Below, piece by piece: positions 25,140 through 33,784 of a DNA stretch of 59,022 nucleotides. Where the stretch lies: positions 1-59,022 of IMG/VR virus record IMGVR_UViG_3300000517_000182, one strand, 5' to 3'. Source of the DNA: a virus. Within the stretch, counting starts at the first letter, position 1, and each line of letters opens with the position of its first letter. A program made the position numbers and the translations under genes. Under the pieces are notes generated by a model. The model was not told the DNA's origin, searched no databases, and saw nothing but the letters and a program-made list of their open reading frames with translations.

Positions 25140-25586
25140 ATGTGGGAATACAGATGTAAAATACGCAGTGTCGTTGATGGCGACACCGTAGATGTAGACA
25201 TAGACCTAGGATTTGGTTTAGAATTGAAAGACGAAAGGGTAAGAATCAAAGGCATAGATACACCAGAATCTCGAACATCAGACGAAGTAGAAGACATTTT
25301 TGGTGAAGCAGCTAAAGCAAGAACAAAAGAAATACTGCCAGAAGGTTCTACCCAAATTCTAATAACAGAATTAAACAAAGAAGGCGAGGACATGAAAGGC
25401 AAGTTCGGAAGAATCCTCGGCGACTTTGTTGTAGGAAATACAACGTTCACTGAAACAATGATACAGGAAAATCACGCGGTGAGATATGAAGGACAATCAA
25501 AAGATGACATCCAAGCAGAGCATCTTCGAAACAGACGCCTTCTTGTTGAAGCCGGAGTTGTCTCCATTCCTGATCATCTAAAATAA
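25140..25586 (+). CDS. Staphylococcal-nuclease-like thermonuclease
   Basis: 148 residues of the SNase fold: VVDGDTVDVDIDLGFG (first Asp/metal segment), RVRIKGIDTPE (catalytic Arg and Glu region) and KGKFGRILGDF (second catalytic Arg). The usual active-site set R..D..E..R is present. It would cleave DNA or RNA, for example degrading host nucleic acid or virion-delivered. Translation is probably late only, because of the hairpin described for the upstream site. Lacks a signal peptide. Confidence 0.88.
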   Translation: MWEYRCKIRSVVDGDTVDVDIDLGFGLELKDERVRIKGIDTPESRTSDEVEDIFGEAAKARTKEILPEGSTQILITELNKEGEDMKGKFGRILGDFVVGNTTFTETMIQENHAVRYEGQSKDDIQAEHLRNRRLLVEAGVVSIPDHLK

Positions 25587-25594
25587 ATTAAACT

Positions 25595-27232
25595 ATGTTC
25601 TTTGGAATTTTAACACTTGTAACCGCGTTGGCAATCAGCGCGGTTGCTATCTACTACTCCGTGGCAGGCCTCGCAGCGATATTTGCTGCTGCTGTAATAC
25701 CTATTATTATAATGGGGGGTGTGCTGGAAGTATCCAAACTTGTCACAGCAGTATGGCTACATCGCTATTGGCATCAAGCGACTTGGTGGCTAAAGACCTA
25801 TCTTACCACAGCAGTGGTTGTGTTAATGTTTATTACTTCGATGGGTATATTTGGCTTCTTGTCCAATGCTCACGTTCAACAGACTGCGCTAGGCGACAAC
25901 ACCGTTGCTCAATTAGAAAGAATAGAATCAGAGATTGCGAGACAAGAAGCAATCATTTCAAGAGCAGAAGACAAGATAGAAACCGCTACTACAGAAGGTG
26001 TTGGCGCAGATTCTAATATCCAAAGCCAAATCGACAGAGAACAGGCGAGAATTGACAGAGCCTATGAAAGAGCAGAGCCTGCTATTCAAGCACAGCGCGA
26101 CATCATAGAGCGACAAGAAGGTAGAATTCTAGATCAGATAGAAGCAGTTGACTCCGACATAGAAAGACTTGATACAGCACTTGCTCAAGGCGAAGTTGCT
26201 CTGGCACAGAGCATAATTGGTGTCGAATCAGACGGAATTCTTGGTCCTAATACTCGCGAAGCTATCCAAGATTTCAGAGATAGGAAGGCAGAAGAAAAAG
26301 CAGTTCTTGAACAGAGACTGGCTGCTGTTGGCAATGATCCTAGGGTGCAAGCGGCTAGGCAGGAAATTGAAAGAATAAGAAACAGAGTAGAACAGGAAGT
26401 TGCTCAGTCAAATGAACTCATCAACAGGCTTAGAGCGCAACTAGGCACTTCTATAGGGGAAGACATTGATGCTGTTATAGACGAACAGAACACTCGTATT
26501 ACAGAAGCGTCACAGGAAATAGACACCCTTACCCAAGAAAAGTTTGAAATAGAATCCAAGGTAAGGCAACTTGAAGCAGAAGTTGGTCCTATCAAGTATA
26601 TCGCGGAATTTGTTTATGGCGAAGACGCTGATAAAAATCTTCTTGAAGAAGCAGTGCGTTGGGTGATCGTAATTATCATCTTTGTGTTTGATCCACTTGC
26701 GGTTCTTCTGCTAATTGCAAGCCAATACACATTCCGTTGGCACGGTAGAGAATTGTTCGGCGGCGACGGAGATAATCCGCCGGAACCAACACCGCCGCCA
26801 AAACCTATTTCACCTGCTCCTGCTGCCAACGAAGAATTTGGCTTAACCGTAGAAGAAGCCGCAGAACCCTACACAGAAACAGATCCACACGATGTGTATA
26901 ACGATGACAGACTGGCAACTGCCTATGATCTAGAAAATCCTGTCGCGGCCGAAAAAAAAGATACCGAATCGTTGGAAGAATCAAACGAAAAGACTAGACA
27001 GGCTGTAATAGACGAACAAGATCAATCCATACACTGGCACGAAGCAAAGAAATTATGGAAAGAAGACCATCCTGACGAGACACTAAAAGAACAAAAGCAA
27101 AGGTATCTCGCAGGAGAAATTGATCGTCTGCCCTGGGAAGACTATCTCACCGAAGATTCGGAAGCAGACCAAAAAAAAAGATCCTACATAATGAAGAAAG
27201 ACAATCAGCAGATTCGTCGGGATCGAGAATAA
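25595..27232 (+). CDS. T4-like phage membrane coiled-coil protein, probable -1 frameshift extension to 27329
   Basis: 545 residues in the zero frame. Three N-terminal membrane segments (about 5-25, 28-45, 65-90), a long coiled coil (about 105-345) interrupted by a peptidoglycan-binding-like motif (VESDGILGPNTREAIQDF), a fourth segment (about 352-375; VFDPLAVLLLIAS) and a Pro/acidic tail. The membrane and coiled-coil parts match a conserved T4-like cyanophage protein. Nine A at 27171-27179 lie near the 3' end; in the -1 frame the protein continues to 27329 (ending IWKRIYDRG) and its stop overlaps the next gene's start. Either programmed slippage or a homopolymer sequence error. Confidence 0.8.
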   Translation: MFFGILTLVTALAISAVAIYYSVAGLAAIFAAAVIPIIIMGGVLEVSKLVTAVWLHRYWHQATWWLKTYLTTAVVVLMFITSMGIFGFLSNAHVQQTALGDNTVAQLERIESEIARQEAIISRAEDKIETATTEGVGADSNIQSQIDREQARIDRAYERAEPAIQAQRDIIERQEGRILDQIEAVDSDIERLDTALAQGEVALAQSIIGVESDGILGPNTREAIQDFRDRKAEEKAVLEQRLAAVGNDPRVQAARQEIERIRNRVEQEVAQSNELINRLRAQLGTSIGEDIDAVIDEQNTRITEASQEIDTLTQEKFEIESKVRQLEAEVGPIKYIAEFVYGEDADKNLLEEAVRWVIVIIIFVFDPLAVLLLIASQYTFRWHGRELFGGDGDNPPEPTPPPKPISPAPAANEEFGLTVEEAAEPYTETDPHDVYNDDRLATAYDLENPVAAEKKDTESLEESNEKTRQAVIDEQDQSIHWHEAKKLWKEDHPDETLKEQKQRYLAGEIDRLPWEDYLTEDSEADQKKRSYIMKKDNQQIRRDRE

Positions 27233-27322
27233 AACCAAACTTTACAGAAGTAATCGAACCACAGGGTTACATACAAAACGGAGAGCAGTCTGACAACTCA
27301 ATATGGAAGAGAATATACGACC

Positions 27323-27721
27323 GTGGATAACAATATACTACTAATAACCCCGCCCGACAAAATACACAATCAAAACAAAAACATCCTACTCATACACCCC
27401 AGCCCTTATGTTAAGAACTCTACACAGGAGTTTTTAGCAGAATCTCAAGAAGGATTTAATGTGTATATCTATGAGCCTCAAGACGAATCAGAAAACAATT
27501 TAGATTGGCTGCTAGATGTAGCACGCTTCGCTGAAATGACTGTAATAGATCTTGATAAATCTGACAGTGAAACAAGAAAAATAGCAGCATATCTTGTTTC
27601 GCTACCTACGGTATATTGGTTGACTTCTGGCGAAGATTCCTGTTACTATAAGTTAAGCGTGAATAGAATTTATGACCTAGAAATTCTCAATCGACTAAAA
27701 GGAGGCAATTTTGAGAAATAA
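27323..27721 (+). CDS. Conserved T4-like phage protein
   Basis: 132 residues, GTG start. The opening (LLITPPDKIHNQNKNILLIHPS) and the WLLDVARFAEMTVIDLD block are recognisable from T4-like cyanophages; alternating beta strands and helices suggest a small Rossmann-like domain. Function unknown. It overlaps the bS21 gene by 11 nt. Confidence 0.72.
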   Translation: MDNNILLITPPDKIHNQNKNILLIHPSPYVKNSTQEFLAESQEGFNVYIYEPQDESENNLDWLLDVARFAEMTVIDLDKSDSETRKIAAYLVSLPTVYWLTSGEDSCYYKLSVNRIYDLEILNRLKGGNFEK

Positions 27722-27962
27722 CAAAAAGAATCAACAGCCTGTGACAATTCCAGGCTGTAAGGTTGAAGTGCGTGATGGCAGATTTAATGACGCAATGCGT
27801 AAGTTTAAAAAGCGAGTTCAAGAAGACGGTAGAATCCAAACCGTAAAAGAAAGACAAGAATACACAAAGCCTTCTGTTAAACGTGCAAGAGCAAGAGCAG
27901 CAGCAAGAGCTCGGTGGCTAAAAAAACAAGCAAAAGATTCATTTGATGCCAAGAACTATTGA
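27711..27962 (+). CDS. rpsU: Ribosomal protein bS21
   Basis: 83 residues, TTG start with GGAGG. After a short extension the core KVEVRDGRFNDAMRKFKKRV, then YTKPSVKRARARAAARARW, follows bacterial S21 closely. bS21 sits near the anti-Shine-Dalgarno end of 16S rRNA and promotes initiation; a phage copy could bias host ribosomes toward phage mRNAs. Phage S21 homologues are known from some pelagiphages and large phages. It is cotranscribed with the preceding gene. Confidence 0.88.
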   Translation: MRNNKKNQQPVTIPGCKVEVRDGRFNDAMRKFKKRVQEDGRIQTVKERQEYTKPSVKRARARAAARARWLKKQAKDSFDAKNY

Positions 27963-27971
27963 GGAATTAAC

Positions 27972-28544
27972 ATGAGTATGCATGCCGAATTATGGTTTCC
28001 TTCGGTAATATGGAGTAAAATGACTCACTATGGAGATAATTCTAAAATAAAAGAATTCTCTTATAAGAAAAAAGCCGACGATAAAGGCAGAATTATCAGC
28101 AATTACGGGGGATGGCAGAGTTCAGATCTCAAGGCAGGAGAATGTAACGCCTTGGATGAGTTATTAGCTAATATTTCTAATGAAGTAGCATTTTGCGCGG
28201 ATCAAGTAGGAATAGGCAATCTCAAATTGTACAACGTGTGGATTAATATAAATCCTCCAAACAGCTATAATCATTTGCATAACCATATTAATTCAGTTCT
28301 CAGCGGAGTTTACTATGTAGATGCAGATCCTTCACAAGGTAATTTGCAATTTGAACGAAGCGACAACGGTGACTATCATATTCCCGCTGAAGTAAAAAAA
28401 GAAACTTATTACACATCAACTAGAGCAACTTATGCTGCTAAAACCGGAGGATTATACATATTCCCAGGCTGGTTGAAACATTCGGTACAAGGCAATGCAT
28501 CAGACAGAGATAGAATTTCGATTGCCTTTAATTACGGGGAATAA
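27972..28544 (+). CDS. 2OG-Fe(II) oxygenase
   Basis: 190 residues of the double-stranded beta-helix oxygenase fold. Iron ligands are visible in HLHNHINS (a His and a following His/Asn) and in FPGWLKHSVQGN (distal His), with the 2-oxoglutarate Arg in DRDRISIAFN. T4-like cyanophages carry many such enzymes; substrates are mostly unknown. Strong GAGGAA site before the ATG; the next gene starts four bases after its stop. Confidence 0.85.
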   Translation: MSMHAELWFPSVIWSKMTHYGDNSKIKEFSYKKKADDKGRIISNYGGWQSSDLKAGECNALDELLANISNEVAFCADQVGIGNLKLYNVWININPPNSYNHLHNHINSVLSGVYYVDADPSQGNLQFERSDNGDYHIPAEVKKETYYTSTRATYAAKTGGLYIFPGWLKHSVQGNASDRDRISIAFNYGE

Positions 28545-28547
28545 AAT

Positions 28548-29678
28548 ATGAGAATCGAACAGGAATCAAAGTTAGATTATGCCAATGTGCTTATCCGTCC
28601 CAAGAGATCTACTCTCGGGTCACGCAAAGAAGTTGATCTAGAAAGACAGTTCTCATTTAATAACTATGAACCAGCGTTTGAACATAAAAACTGGGAAAAC
28701 TATCACTATCGTGGGATTCCTATTGTAGCATCCAATATGGACGGTGTAGGCACAATGGCAGTTGCAGACAAACTTGCCAGTCAAGGCCTTTTTACCTGTC
28801 TTGTTAAAACTTATTCAGAAGATGCTCTTGTAGAGTTTTTTGACAGCCGTCCTGATCTAAGTGACAATGTCGCAGTGTCCATTGGTATTTCTGATAGTGA
28901 CCTTGCGCATTTTGATAGTGTGTATGACAGGCTTCACACTGATATCAAATATGTATGTATTGATGTAGCAAATGGTTATTCAGAACGCTTTGTAGATTTT
29001 GTAGGTGAATTCCGAATCCGCTATCCGTCTGTCGTTATTATTGCAGGCAATGTAGTCACCGGAGAGATGACAGAAGAACTTATTCTCAACGGTGCTGACA
29101 TTGTAAAAGTGGGAATTGGTCCAGGATCTGTATGCACTACAAGAATCCAAACAGGTGTAGGCTATCCACAATTAAGTGCTGTAATTGAATGTGCAGACGC
29201 AGCACACGGCCTTGGTGGTCATATTATGGCAGACGGTGGTTGCACTTCTCCTGGCGATGTTGCAAAGGCATTTGCTGCAGGTGCAGACTTTGTAATGCTA
29301 GGAGGTATGCTTGCCGGCACCACAGAAGGTGGAGGCGAAATCACGACTCGATACTTCAAAACAGGAGAAGTTGCTGCAGACGGCACAGACATCCTCGAAA
29401 CGAAAAAGCAGGTAGAGTTTTATGGTATGAGTTCACGCACTGCTAACGACAAGCACTTTGGTGGTTTGAAAGACTATCGTTCTTCCGAAGGTAGAACAGT
29501 TCTTGTAGATTACAAGGGAGACCTAGGACCTGTAGCACAGGAAATCCTAGGAGGATTAAGAAGTGCTTGTACATATGCAGGTGCAGAAAAACTCAAACAT
29601 CTGCCAAAGTGTGCCACATTCGTAAGATGCTCAGATACTCATACAAGAGTGTTTGAGTCGAAAACTATTGGCAAATGA
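28548..29678 (+). CDS. guaC: GMP reductase
   Basis: 376-residue IMPDH/GMPR-family barrel. The N-terminus (MRIEQESKLDYANVLIRPKRS) is typical of GMP reductase rather than IMP dehydrogenase, and no CBS domains are present. The catalytic loop GIGPGSVCTTR supplies the active Cys, followed by MADGGC, MLGGMLAGT and FYGMSS. It converts GMP to IMP with NADPH, so it would rebalance purines from degraded host RNA/DNA toward adenine nucleotides. Its N-terminal third is slightly longer than the E. coli enzyme. Confidence 0.9.
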   Translation: MRIEQESKLDYANVLIRPKRSTLGSRKEVDLERQFSFNNYEPAFEHKNWENYHYRGIPIVASNMDGVGTMAVADKLASQGLFTCLVKTYSEDALVEFFDSRPDLSDNVAVSIGISDSDLAHFDSVYDRLHTDIKYVCIDVANGYSERFVDFVGEFRIRYPSVVIIAGNVVTGEMTEELILNGADIVKVGIGPGSVCTTRIQTGVGYPQLSAVIECADAAHGLGGHIMADGGCTSPGDVAKAFAAGADFVMLGGMLAGTTEGGGEITTRYFKTGEVAADGTDILETKKQVEFYGMSSRTANDKHFGGLKDYRSSEGRTVLVDYKGDLGPVAQEILGGLRSACTYAGAEKLKHLPKCATFVRCSDTHTRVFESKTIGK

Positions 29679-29688
29679 TGTTGTCAAT

Positions 29689-29696
29689 GATAAATA
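29689..29696 (+). promoter_or_regulatory. T4-type late promoter (GATAAATA)
   Basis: Late motif about 61 nt before dnaK. Between motif and gene lies a short hairpin (GAGC/GCTC) and a strong AAGGAGG site. Confidence 0.55.
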
Positions 29697-29757
29697 TCAG
29701 GGAGCGCCGGAAGGGCTCACTTAATAAAAATCTTGCTTATAACTAAGGAGGTTTACA

Positions 29758-31656
29758 ATGAGCAAAGTAATCGGTATTGACTTAGGTACCACAAATTCCT
29801 GTCTCTCAATCGTAGAGAACAAAGATCCCCGCATAATTGAAAACGCAGAAGGTGGTAGAACCACACCATCCGTTGTTGCGTACACAGACGACGACATTCT
29901 TATAGGAAATAGTGCAAAGCGTCAGAGTGTGACAAATCCAGAAAACACTGTGTTCGCAGTCAAGCGACTGATTGGACGCAAGTTCAAGGAAGATGCTGTT
30001 CAGAAGGATATTGAACAGATGCCCTATAAGATTGTTGAAGCAGACAACGGAGATGCCTGGGTAGAAGCTAACGGTGAGAAGAAAGCACCTCAACAGGTAT
30101 CTGCGGAAATACTACGCAAAATAAAGTCGTATGCGGAGGACTTCTTGGGAGAGTCAGTCTCACAGGCAGTTATTACCGTGCCCGCTTACTTCAACGATTC
30201 ACAGCGTCAGGCAACCAAAGATGCCGGCAAAATTGCTGGCCTAGAGGTCCTCCGCATCATAAACGAACCCACTGCTGCTGCCCTTGCTTACGGTGTTGAT
30301 CAAGATGACAAAGCAGACAAGAAGGTTGCTGTTTATGATTTGGGCGGCGGCACTTTTGACATCTCAATCATTGAGATTGCGGATGTAGACGGAGAGAAGC
30401 AGATTGAAGTGCTTTCCACAAACGGTGATACATTCCTCGGCGGTGAAGACTTTGACAATGCTCTTATCTCTGAAATGATCTCAGAGTTCAAGAAAGAGCA
30501 AGGTGTTGATCTGTCAGGAGATAAACTCGCACTTCAGCGTCTTAAGGAGGCGGCAGAGAAGGCCAAGATTGAATTGAGTTCTAATTCTCAGACAGATATC
30601 AATCTTCCTTACATCACTGCTGACGCCACAGGGCCTAAACATCTTAATCTTAAGATGACTCGTGCGAAGTTTGAAAGCCTTGTAGAGGACTTAATTACAC
30701 GTTCAATTGAACCTTGCAAGATCGCAGTCAAGGACGCAGGTCTCAAGCCCACAGAAGTTGATGAAGTCATTCTCGTAGGTGGCCAGACTCGTATGCCTAA
30801 AGTTCAGGAAGCAGTAGAAAAATTCTTTGGTAAAGCACCTCGAAAGAATGTGAATCCTGACGAGGCAGTTGCCGCAGGTGCTGCGCTGCAGGGTTCCGTT
30901 CTCGCAGGTGATAACTCAGACATCCTATTGCTTGATGTTACACCTCTTTCGCTTGGTATTGAAACCATGGGCGGTGTAATGACAAAACTGGTAGAAAAGA
31001 ACACTACTATTCCTACCAAGGCATCGCAGGTGTTCTCAACCGCAGAAGACAACCAAAGTGCTGTAACAATTCAAGTAGCACAGGGCGAAAGAGAGTTTGT
31101 GCGTGACAACAAGGTGCTTGGCACATTCAATCTCGAAGGCATTGAGCCTGCTCCTAGAGGTGTTCCGCAGATTGAAGTCACCTTTGACATTGACGCAAAC
31201 GGTATTCTCAATGTGTCTGCAAAAGACAAAAATACTGGCAAGGAACACTCAATTAAAATCGAAGCAGGCGGCGGCTTGAGTGACGAAGAGATTGAGCGCA
31301 TGGTCCAAGACGCTGAAACAAACGCAGAGGAAGACAAGAAGAAGCGTGAACTTGTTGATGCTCGCAACTCTGCCGAAGCGCAGATTGCTTCCGCAGACAG
31401 AGAGTTTGAAGAAGCCAAAGACTCCTTGACAGACGAGCAGACGGAAAGCTATACTACTGCTAAGAGCGAACTTGAAGAAGCCTGTAAGGGCGAAGACAAG
31501 GACGCTATACAGGAGAAAACTACTGCGTTTATGACGGCTGCATCTGTGATTTATCAAGCCAAGCAGCAACAGAATTCGGCAGATGCTGGTTCTTCGGAAG
31601 AGCAATCAGCCGATGACTCAGTTGTTGATGCAGACTTCGAAGAAGTCGATCAATAA
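29758..31656 (+). CDS. dnaK: Chaperone DnaK (Hsp70)
   Basis: 632 residues, full length and close to bacterial DnaK. ATPase motifs: [42 protein letters not shown]; linker [14 protein letters not shown]; substrate-binding domain to about 605; an acidic C-terminal tail. No DnaJ or GrpE is visible here, so host co-chaperones are presumably used. Followed by Hsp20 and ClpS, it heads a protein-quality-control cluster. It may help fold the many virion and membrane proteins. Strong AAGGAGG ribosome binding site. Confidence 0.97.
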   Translation: MSKVIGIDLGTTNSCLSIVENKDPRIIENAEGGRTTPSVVAYTDDDILIGNSAKRQSVTNPENTVFAVKRLIGRKFKEDAVQKDIEQMPYKIVEADNGDAWVEANGEKKAPQQVSAEILRKIKSYAEDFLGESVSQAVITVPAYFNDSQRQATKDAGKIAGLEVLRIINEPTAAALAYGVDQDDKADKKVAVYDLGGGTFDISIIEIADVDGEKQIEVLSTNGDTFLGGEDFDNALISEMISEFKKEQGVDLSGDKLALQRLKEAAEKAKIELSSNSQTDINLPYITADATGPKHLNLKMTRAKFESLVEDLITRSIEPCKIAVKDAGLKPTEVDEVILVGGQTRMPKVQEAVEKFFGKAPRKNVNPDEAVAAGAALQGSVLAGDNSDILLLDVTPLSLGIETMGGVMTKLVEKNTTIPTKASQVFSTAEDNQSAVTIQVAQGEREFVRDNKVLGTFNLEGIEPAPRGVPQIEVTFDIDANGILNVSAKDKNTGKEHSIKIEAGGGLSDEEIERMVQDAETNAEEDKKKRELVDARNSAEAQIASADREFEEAKDSLTDEQTESYTTAKSELEEACKGEDKDAIQEKTTAFMTAASVIYQAKQQQNSADAGSSEEQSADDSVVDADFEEVDQ

Positions 31657-31663
31657 CTTGTAT

Positions 31664-31688
31664 GGGCAGATGCCAGGTGGGTCTGCCC
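31664..31688 (+). terminator. Hairpin after dnaK, weak terminator or mRNA stabiliser
   Basis: GGGCAGA/TCTGCCC 7-bp stem right after the stop codon, but only scattered T follow, so termination is likely partial. Confidence 0.5.
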
Positions 31689-31720
31689 TATCATATCTTG
31701 CTTAGAAAAGGAGATAAAAA

Positions 31721-32182
31721 ATGACAAGACATATGACTACACTAGAACTACCCGCTCTGCAGAGCGCAACTATAGGATTTGATCGTTTGTTTAACGAATT
31801 AGACCGACAGTTTGCTAACTCTAAATCAAACGGTTATCCTCCTTACAATCTCGCTGAGATTAACGAAAACGAATGGATGATTTCTCTTGCAGTAGCAGGA
31901 TTCGGAATGGATAATTTGGAAATTACCAAGGACGGCAACCTGCTGCGTGTTGAAGGAACTTCTCCAAAAGGCGGCGAAGATGTAAATTATATCTACAAGG
32001 GAATTGCAGAACGCAACTTCCGCAGAGAATTTACTCTTGCTGACCACGTTGAGGTAGAGAATGCTCACCTAGAATTGGGCATGCTCAACATTCACCTCAA
32101 GCGCGAAGTTCCAGAAGAACTTCAACCCAAGCGCATCAAGATAAACACTACACACACAGGCTCAATCGAAGACAAGAGCTAA
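31721..32182 (+). CDS. Small heat-shock protein Hsp20 (IbpA-like)
   Basis: 153 residues with an alpha-crystallin domain: FDRLFNELDRQF at the start as in IbpA, PPYNLAEINENEWMISLAVAGF, GIAERNFRREFTLADHVEV, and a C-terminal tail with an I-K-I motif (KRIKINT). A holdase that keeps unfolding proteins soluble for DnaK. Phage Hsp20 genes are known in T4-like cyanophages. AAGGAG site before the ATG. Confidence 0.93.
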   Translation: MTRHMTTLELPALQSATIGFDRLFNELDRQFANSKSNGYPPYNLAEINENEWMISLAVAGFGMDNLEITKDGNLLRVEGTSPKGGEDVNYIYKGIAERNFRREFTLADHVEVENAHLELGMLNIHLKREVPEELQPKRIKINTTHTGSIEDKS

Positions 32183-32188
32183 ACCACA

Positions 32189-32210
32189 AAAGGGGACTTC
32201 GGTCCCCTTT
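32189..32210 (+). terminator. UUCG-capped hairpin between hsp20 and clpS
   Basis: AAAGGGGAC-TTCG-GTCCCCTTT: 9-bp stem with the very stable UUCG loop. T residues are within the 3' arm and only a short pyrimidine run follows; probably a moderate terminator. Confidence 0.65.
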
Positions 32211-32227
32211 CTATCCAGGAGGACACA

Positions 32228-32533
32228 ATGGGCACTGATATTGATGTTGTAATTGACACTAAAACCGTAAAGAAAACCAAAGAACCTTCCAAATACAAAG
32301 TCGTAATGCTAAATGACGATCATACACCTATGGATTGGGTTATTGATCTTCTCAAGACTATTTTCAAGCATTCTGAAACCACTGCGAAAGAGCTGACAAT
32401 GAAGATTCACAACGAAGGCTCCGCAGTTGTAGGGATATATACATATGAGATTGCTGAGCAGAAAATGGTAGAAGCCGTTAATGCCAGTAGGGATAGAGGA
32501 TTCCCCCTACAACTTACACTGGAAGAGGAATGA
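32228..32533 (+). CDS. clpS: ATP-dependent Clp protease adaptor ClpS
   Basis: 101 residues: KYKVVMLNDDHTPMDWVIDLL and MKIHNEGSAVVGIYTYEIAE are ClpS signatures, including the N-D-D and M residues that hold N-degron side chains. ClpS brings N-end-rule substrates to ClpAP. A ClpP gene is encoded 15 kb downstream; no ClpA is seen. GGAGG site. It overlaps heme oxygenase by 4 nt, which ties protein turnover and bilin genes into one transcript. Confidence 0.93.
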   Translation: MGTDIDVVIDTKTVKKTKEPSKYKVVMLNDDHTPMDWVIDLLKTIFKHSETTAKELTMKIHNEGSAVVGIYTYEIAEQKMVEAVNASRDRGFPLQLTLEEE

Positions 32534-33096
32534 GTCGACTTAAAGAATTAACATGGGAACATCATAAAGAAGCAGAAAGGCAGGGGTTTGTAAAAGTAAT
32601 ACTAAGCGGCAAAATACACCCAGACTTCTACGCAACCTATCTTTGGAATCAACACAAAAAATATGACCTATTAGAAGCACTTGCTGCCTCTCACGGTATA
32701 TTGGACGATTTGCCAGACATAAGACGAAAAAACAAAATAGAACAAGACTACTTAGAACTTTGGAAGCATGACTCTCCGCCTCCGGTTGTGCCTGCTGTTA
32801 ATGATTACATAGCGCATATGAAATCACTAATAGATGATCCGCACAGACTAACTGCTCATCTCTACGTTATGCATATGGGAGACCTATCAGGAGGGCAGAT
32901 GATTGTTAAAAGAATACCAGGTTCAGGCACAATGTATCAGTTCGACACCGACCACACAGAACTGAAGGAAGCAATAAGGGCGAAAACAGACGATTCAATG
33001 GCAGACGAAGCACAAACCTGTTTTACATTTGCTACGAGACTATTTCAAGACCTAATGGAGTTAAATTGTGAGCGTTATTTGGAACACGCTAATTGA
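32530..33096 (+). CDS. ho1: Heme oxygenase
   Basis: 188 residues. The proximal heme ligand is probably H12 in LTWEHHKEAE (H-x-x-A-E), and the distal helix glycines are in MGDLSGGQM near residue 118. The enzyme opens heme to biliverdin IXalpha, CO and iron with ferredoxin electrons. T4-like cyanophages carry it for bilin pigment synthesis. Here it overlaps a bilin reductase by 29 nt, so biliverdin is passed on. Release of iron from host heme is an alternative benefit. Confidence 0.92.
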   Translation: MSRLKELTWEHHKEAERQGFVKVILSGKIHPDFYATYLWNQHKKYDLLEALAASHGILDDLPDIRRKNKIEQDYLELWKHDSPPPVVPAVNDYIAHMKSLIDDPHRLTAHLYVMHMGDLSGGQMIVKRIPGSGTMYQFDTDHTELKEAIRAKTDDSMADEAQTCFTFATRLFQDLMELNCERYLEHAN

Positions 33097-33763
33097 TTGC
33101 CAAAACCAAATCATAGATATCTTTAACAGCGAAGCCCAGGAAATCGAAGAAGAAGGCCTAGATTACTTTAATCAGCCCGAAAATGGTTGGATCAACAGAG
33201 TTTGGGCTAACAATTATGTACGTCGCGCTCACATTGACGTAGTGGATGCAAGGGACACTAAAGGCCTTTGGATGATGCATGTGTGTGTTTTTCCTACTTT
33301 GGATAATAACGGTCCAATATACGGCTTTGATGTAATAGCAGGTAAAAACAAAATGACCGGTGCCTTCCATGACTTCTCTGCTTCAAGCGGCGGAGCAGAT
33401 CACCCTATGATAGAAGCCTACAGAGAATCTGTAGAAGACTTCGTTCCTTCTAAAAAAAGAGAACTGCCAGAGTGGGCACAGAATATTTTCACAGATTCGA
33501 TGCTTGCCGCGGGTAATGTAAAGACAGAAGAAGAAGCAGTGGCTATTGTAGAAATAGCTCTCAATAACCTTAGGGCATACTTTGACGAAATAAAAGATTT
33601 CCAAAACACTGCAGATCCTGAAAAAACAAAAAAAGCTCAAAACTGGTATTGTTATAACCAAACTCAAAATCCTCACACACCAAGAACCATGAAAAGTCTA
33701 GGACTTCCGGAAGAAGATGTAGAACGCTTCTGCACAGATATGCTGTTTCCTAGCATAGGATAA
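33068..33763 (+). CDS. pcyX: Ferredoxin-dependent bilin reductase (PcyX-like)
   Basis: 231 residues, GTG start. Family blocks: WANNYVRRAHIDVVDAR, LWMMHVCVFP with the conserved His, IYGFDVIAGKNKMTGAFHDF with the catalytic Asp, RELPEWAQNIF and NPHTPRTMKSLGL. This is a full-length FDBR. Because the genome lacks photosynthesis genes in this window and the host looks alphaproteobacterial, I favour the phage PcyX group, which reduces biliverdin to phycoerythrobilin in two two-electron steps. PebS or PcyA cannot be excluded by eye. The role of a bilin in such a host is unknown. Confidence 0.85.
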   Translation: MSVIWNTLIDCQNQIIDIFNSEAQEIEEEGLDYFNQPENGWINRVWANNYVRRAHIDVVDARDTKGLWMMHVCVFPTLDNNGPIYGFDVIAGKNKMTGAFHDFSASSGGADHPMIEAYRESVEDFVPSKKRELPEWAQNIFTDSMLAAGNVKTEEEAVAIVEIALNNLRAYFDEIKDFQNTADPEKTKKAQNWYCYNQTQNPHTPRTMKSLGLPEEDVERFCTDMLFPSIG

Positions 33764-33766
33764 ATA
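33759..33766 (+). promoter_or_regulatory. T4-type late promoter (GATAAATA)
   Basis: Overlaps the stop of the bilin reductase gene, 18 nt ahead of a gene with a capsid-type leader. Confidence 0.65.
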
Positions 33767-33784
33767 CTACTATTAGGAACAATC

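Noticed and set aside
29697-29757. Heat-shock regulatory element before dnaK
   Set aside because: Only a short GAGC/GCTC hairpin is visible, no CIRCE-like inverted repeat and no sigma32-type promoter.
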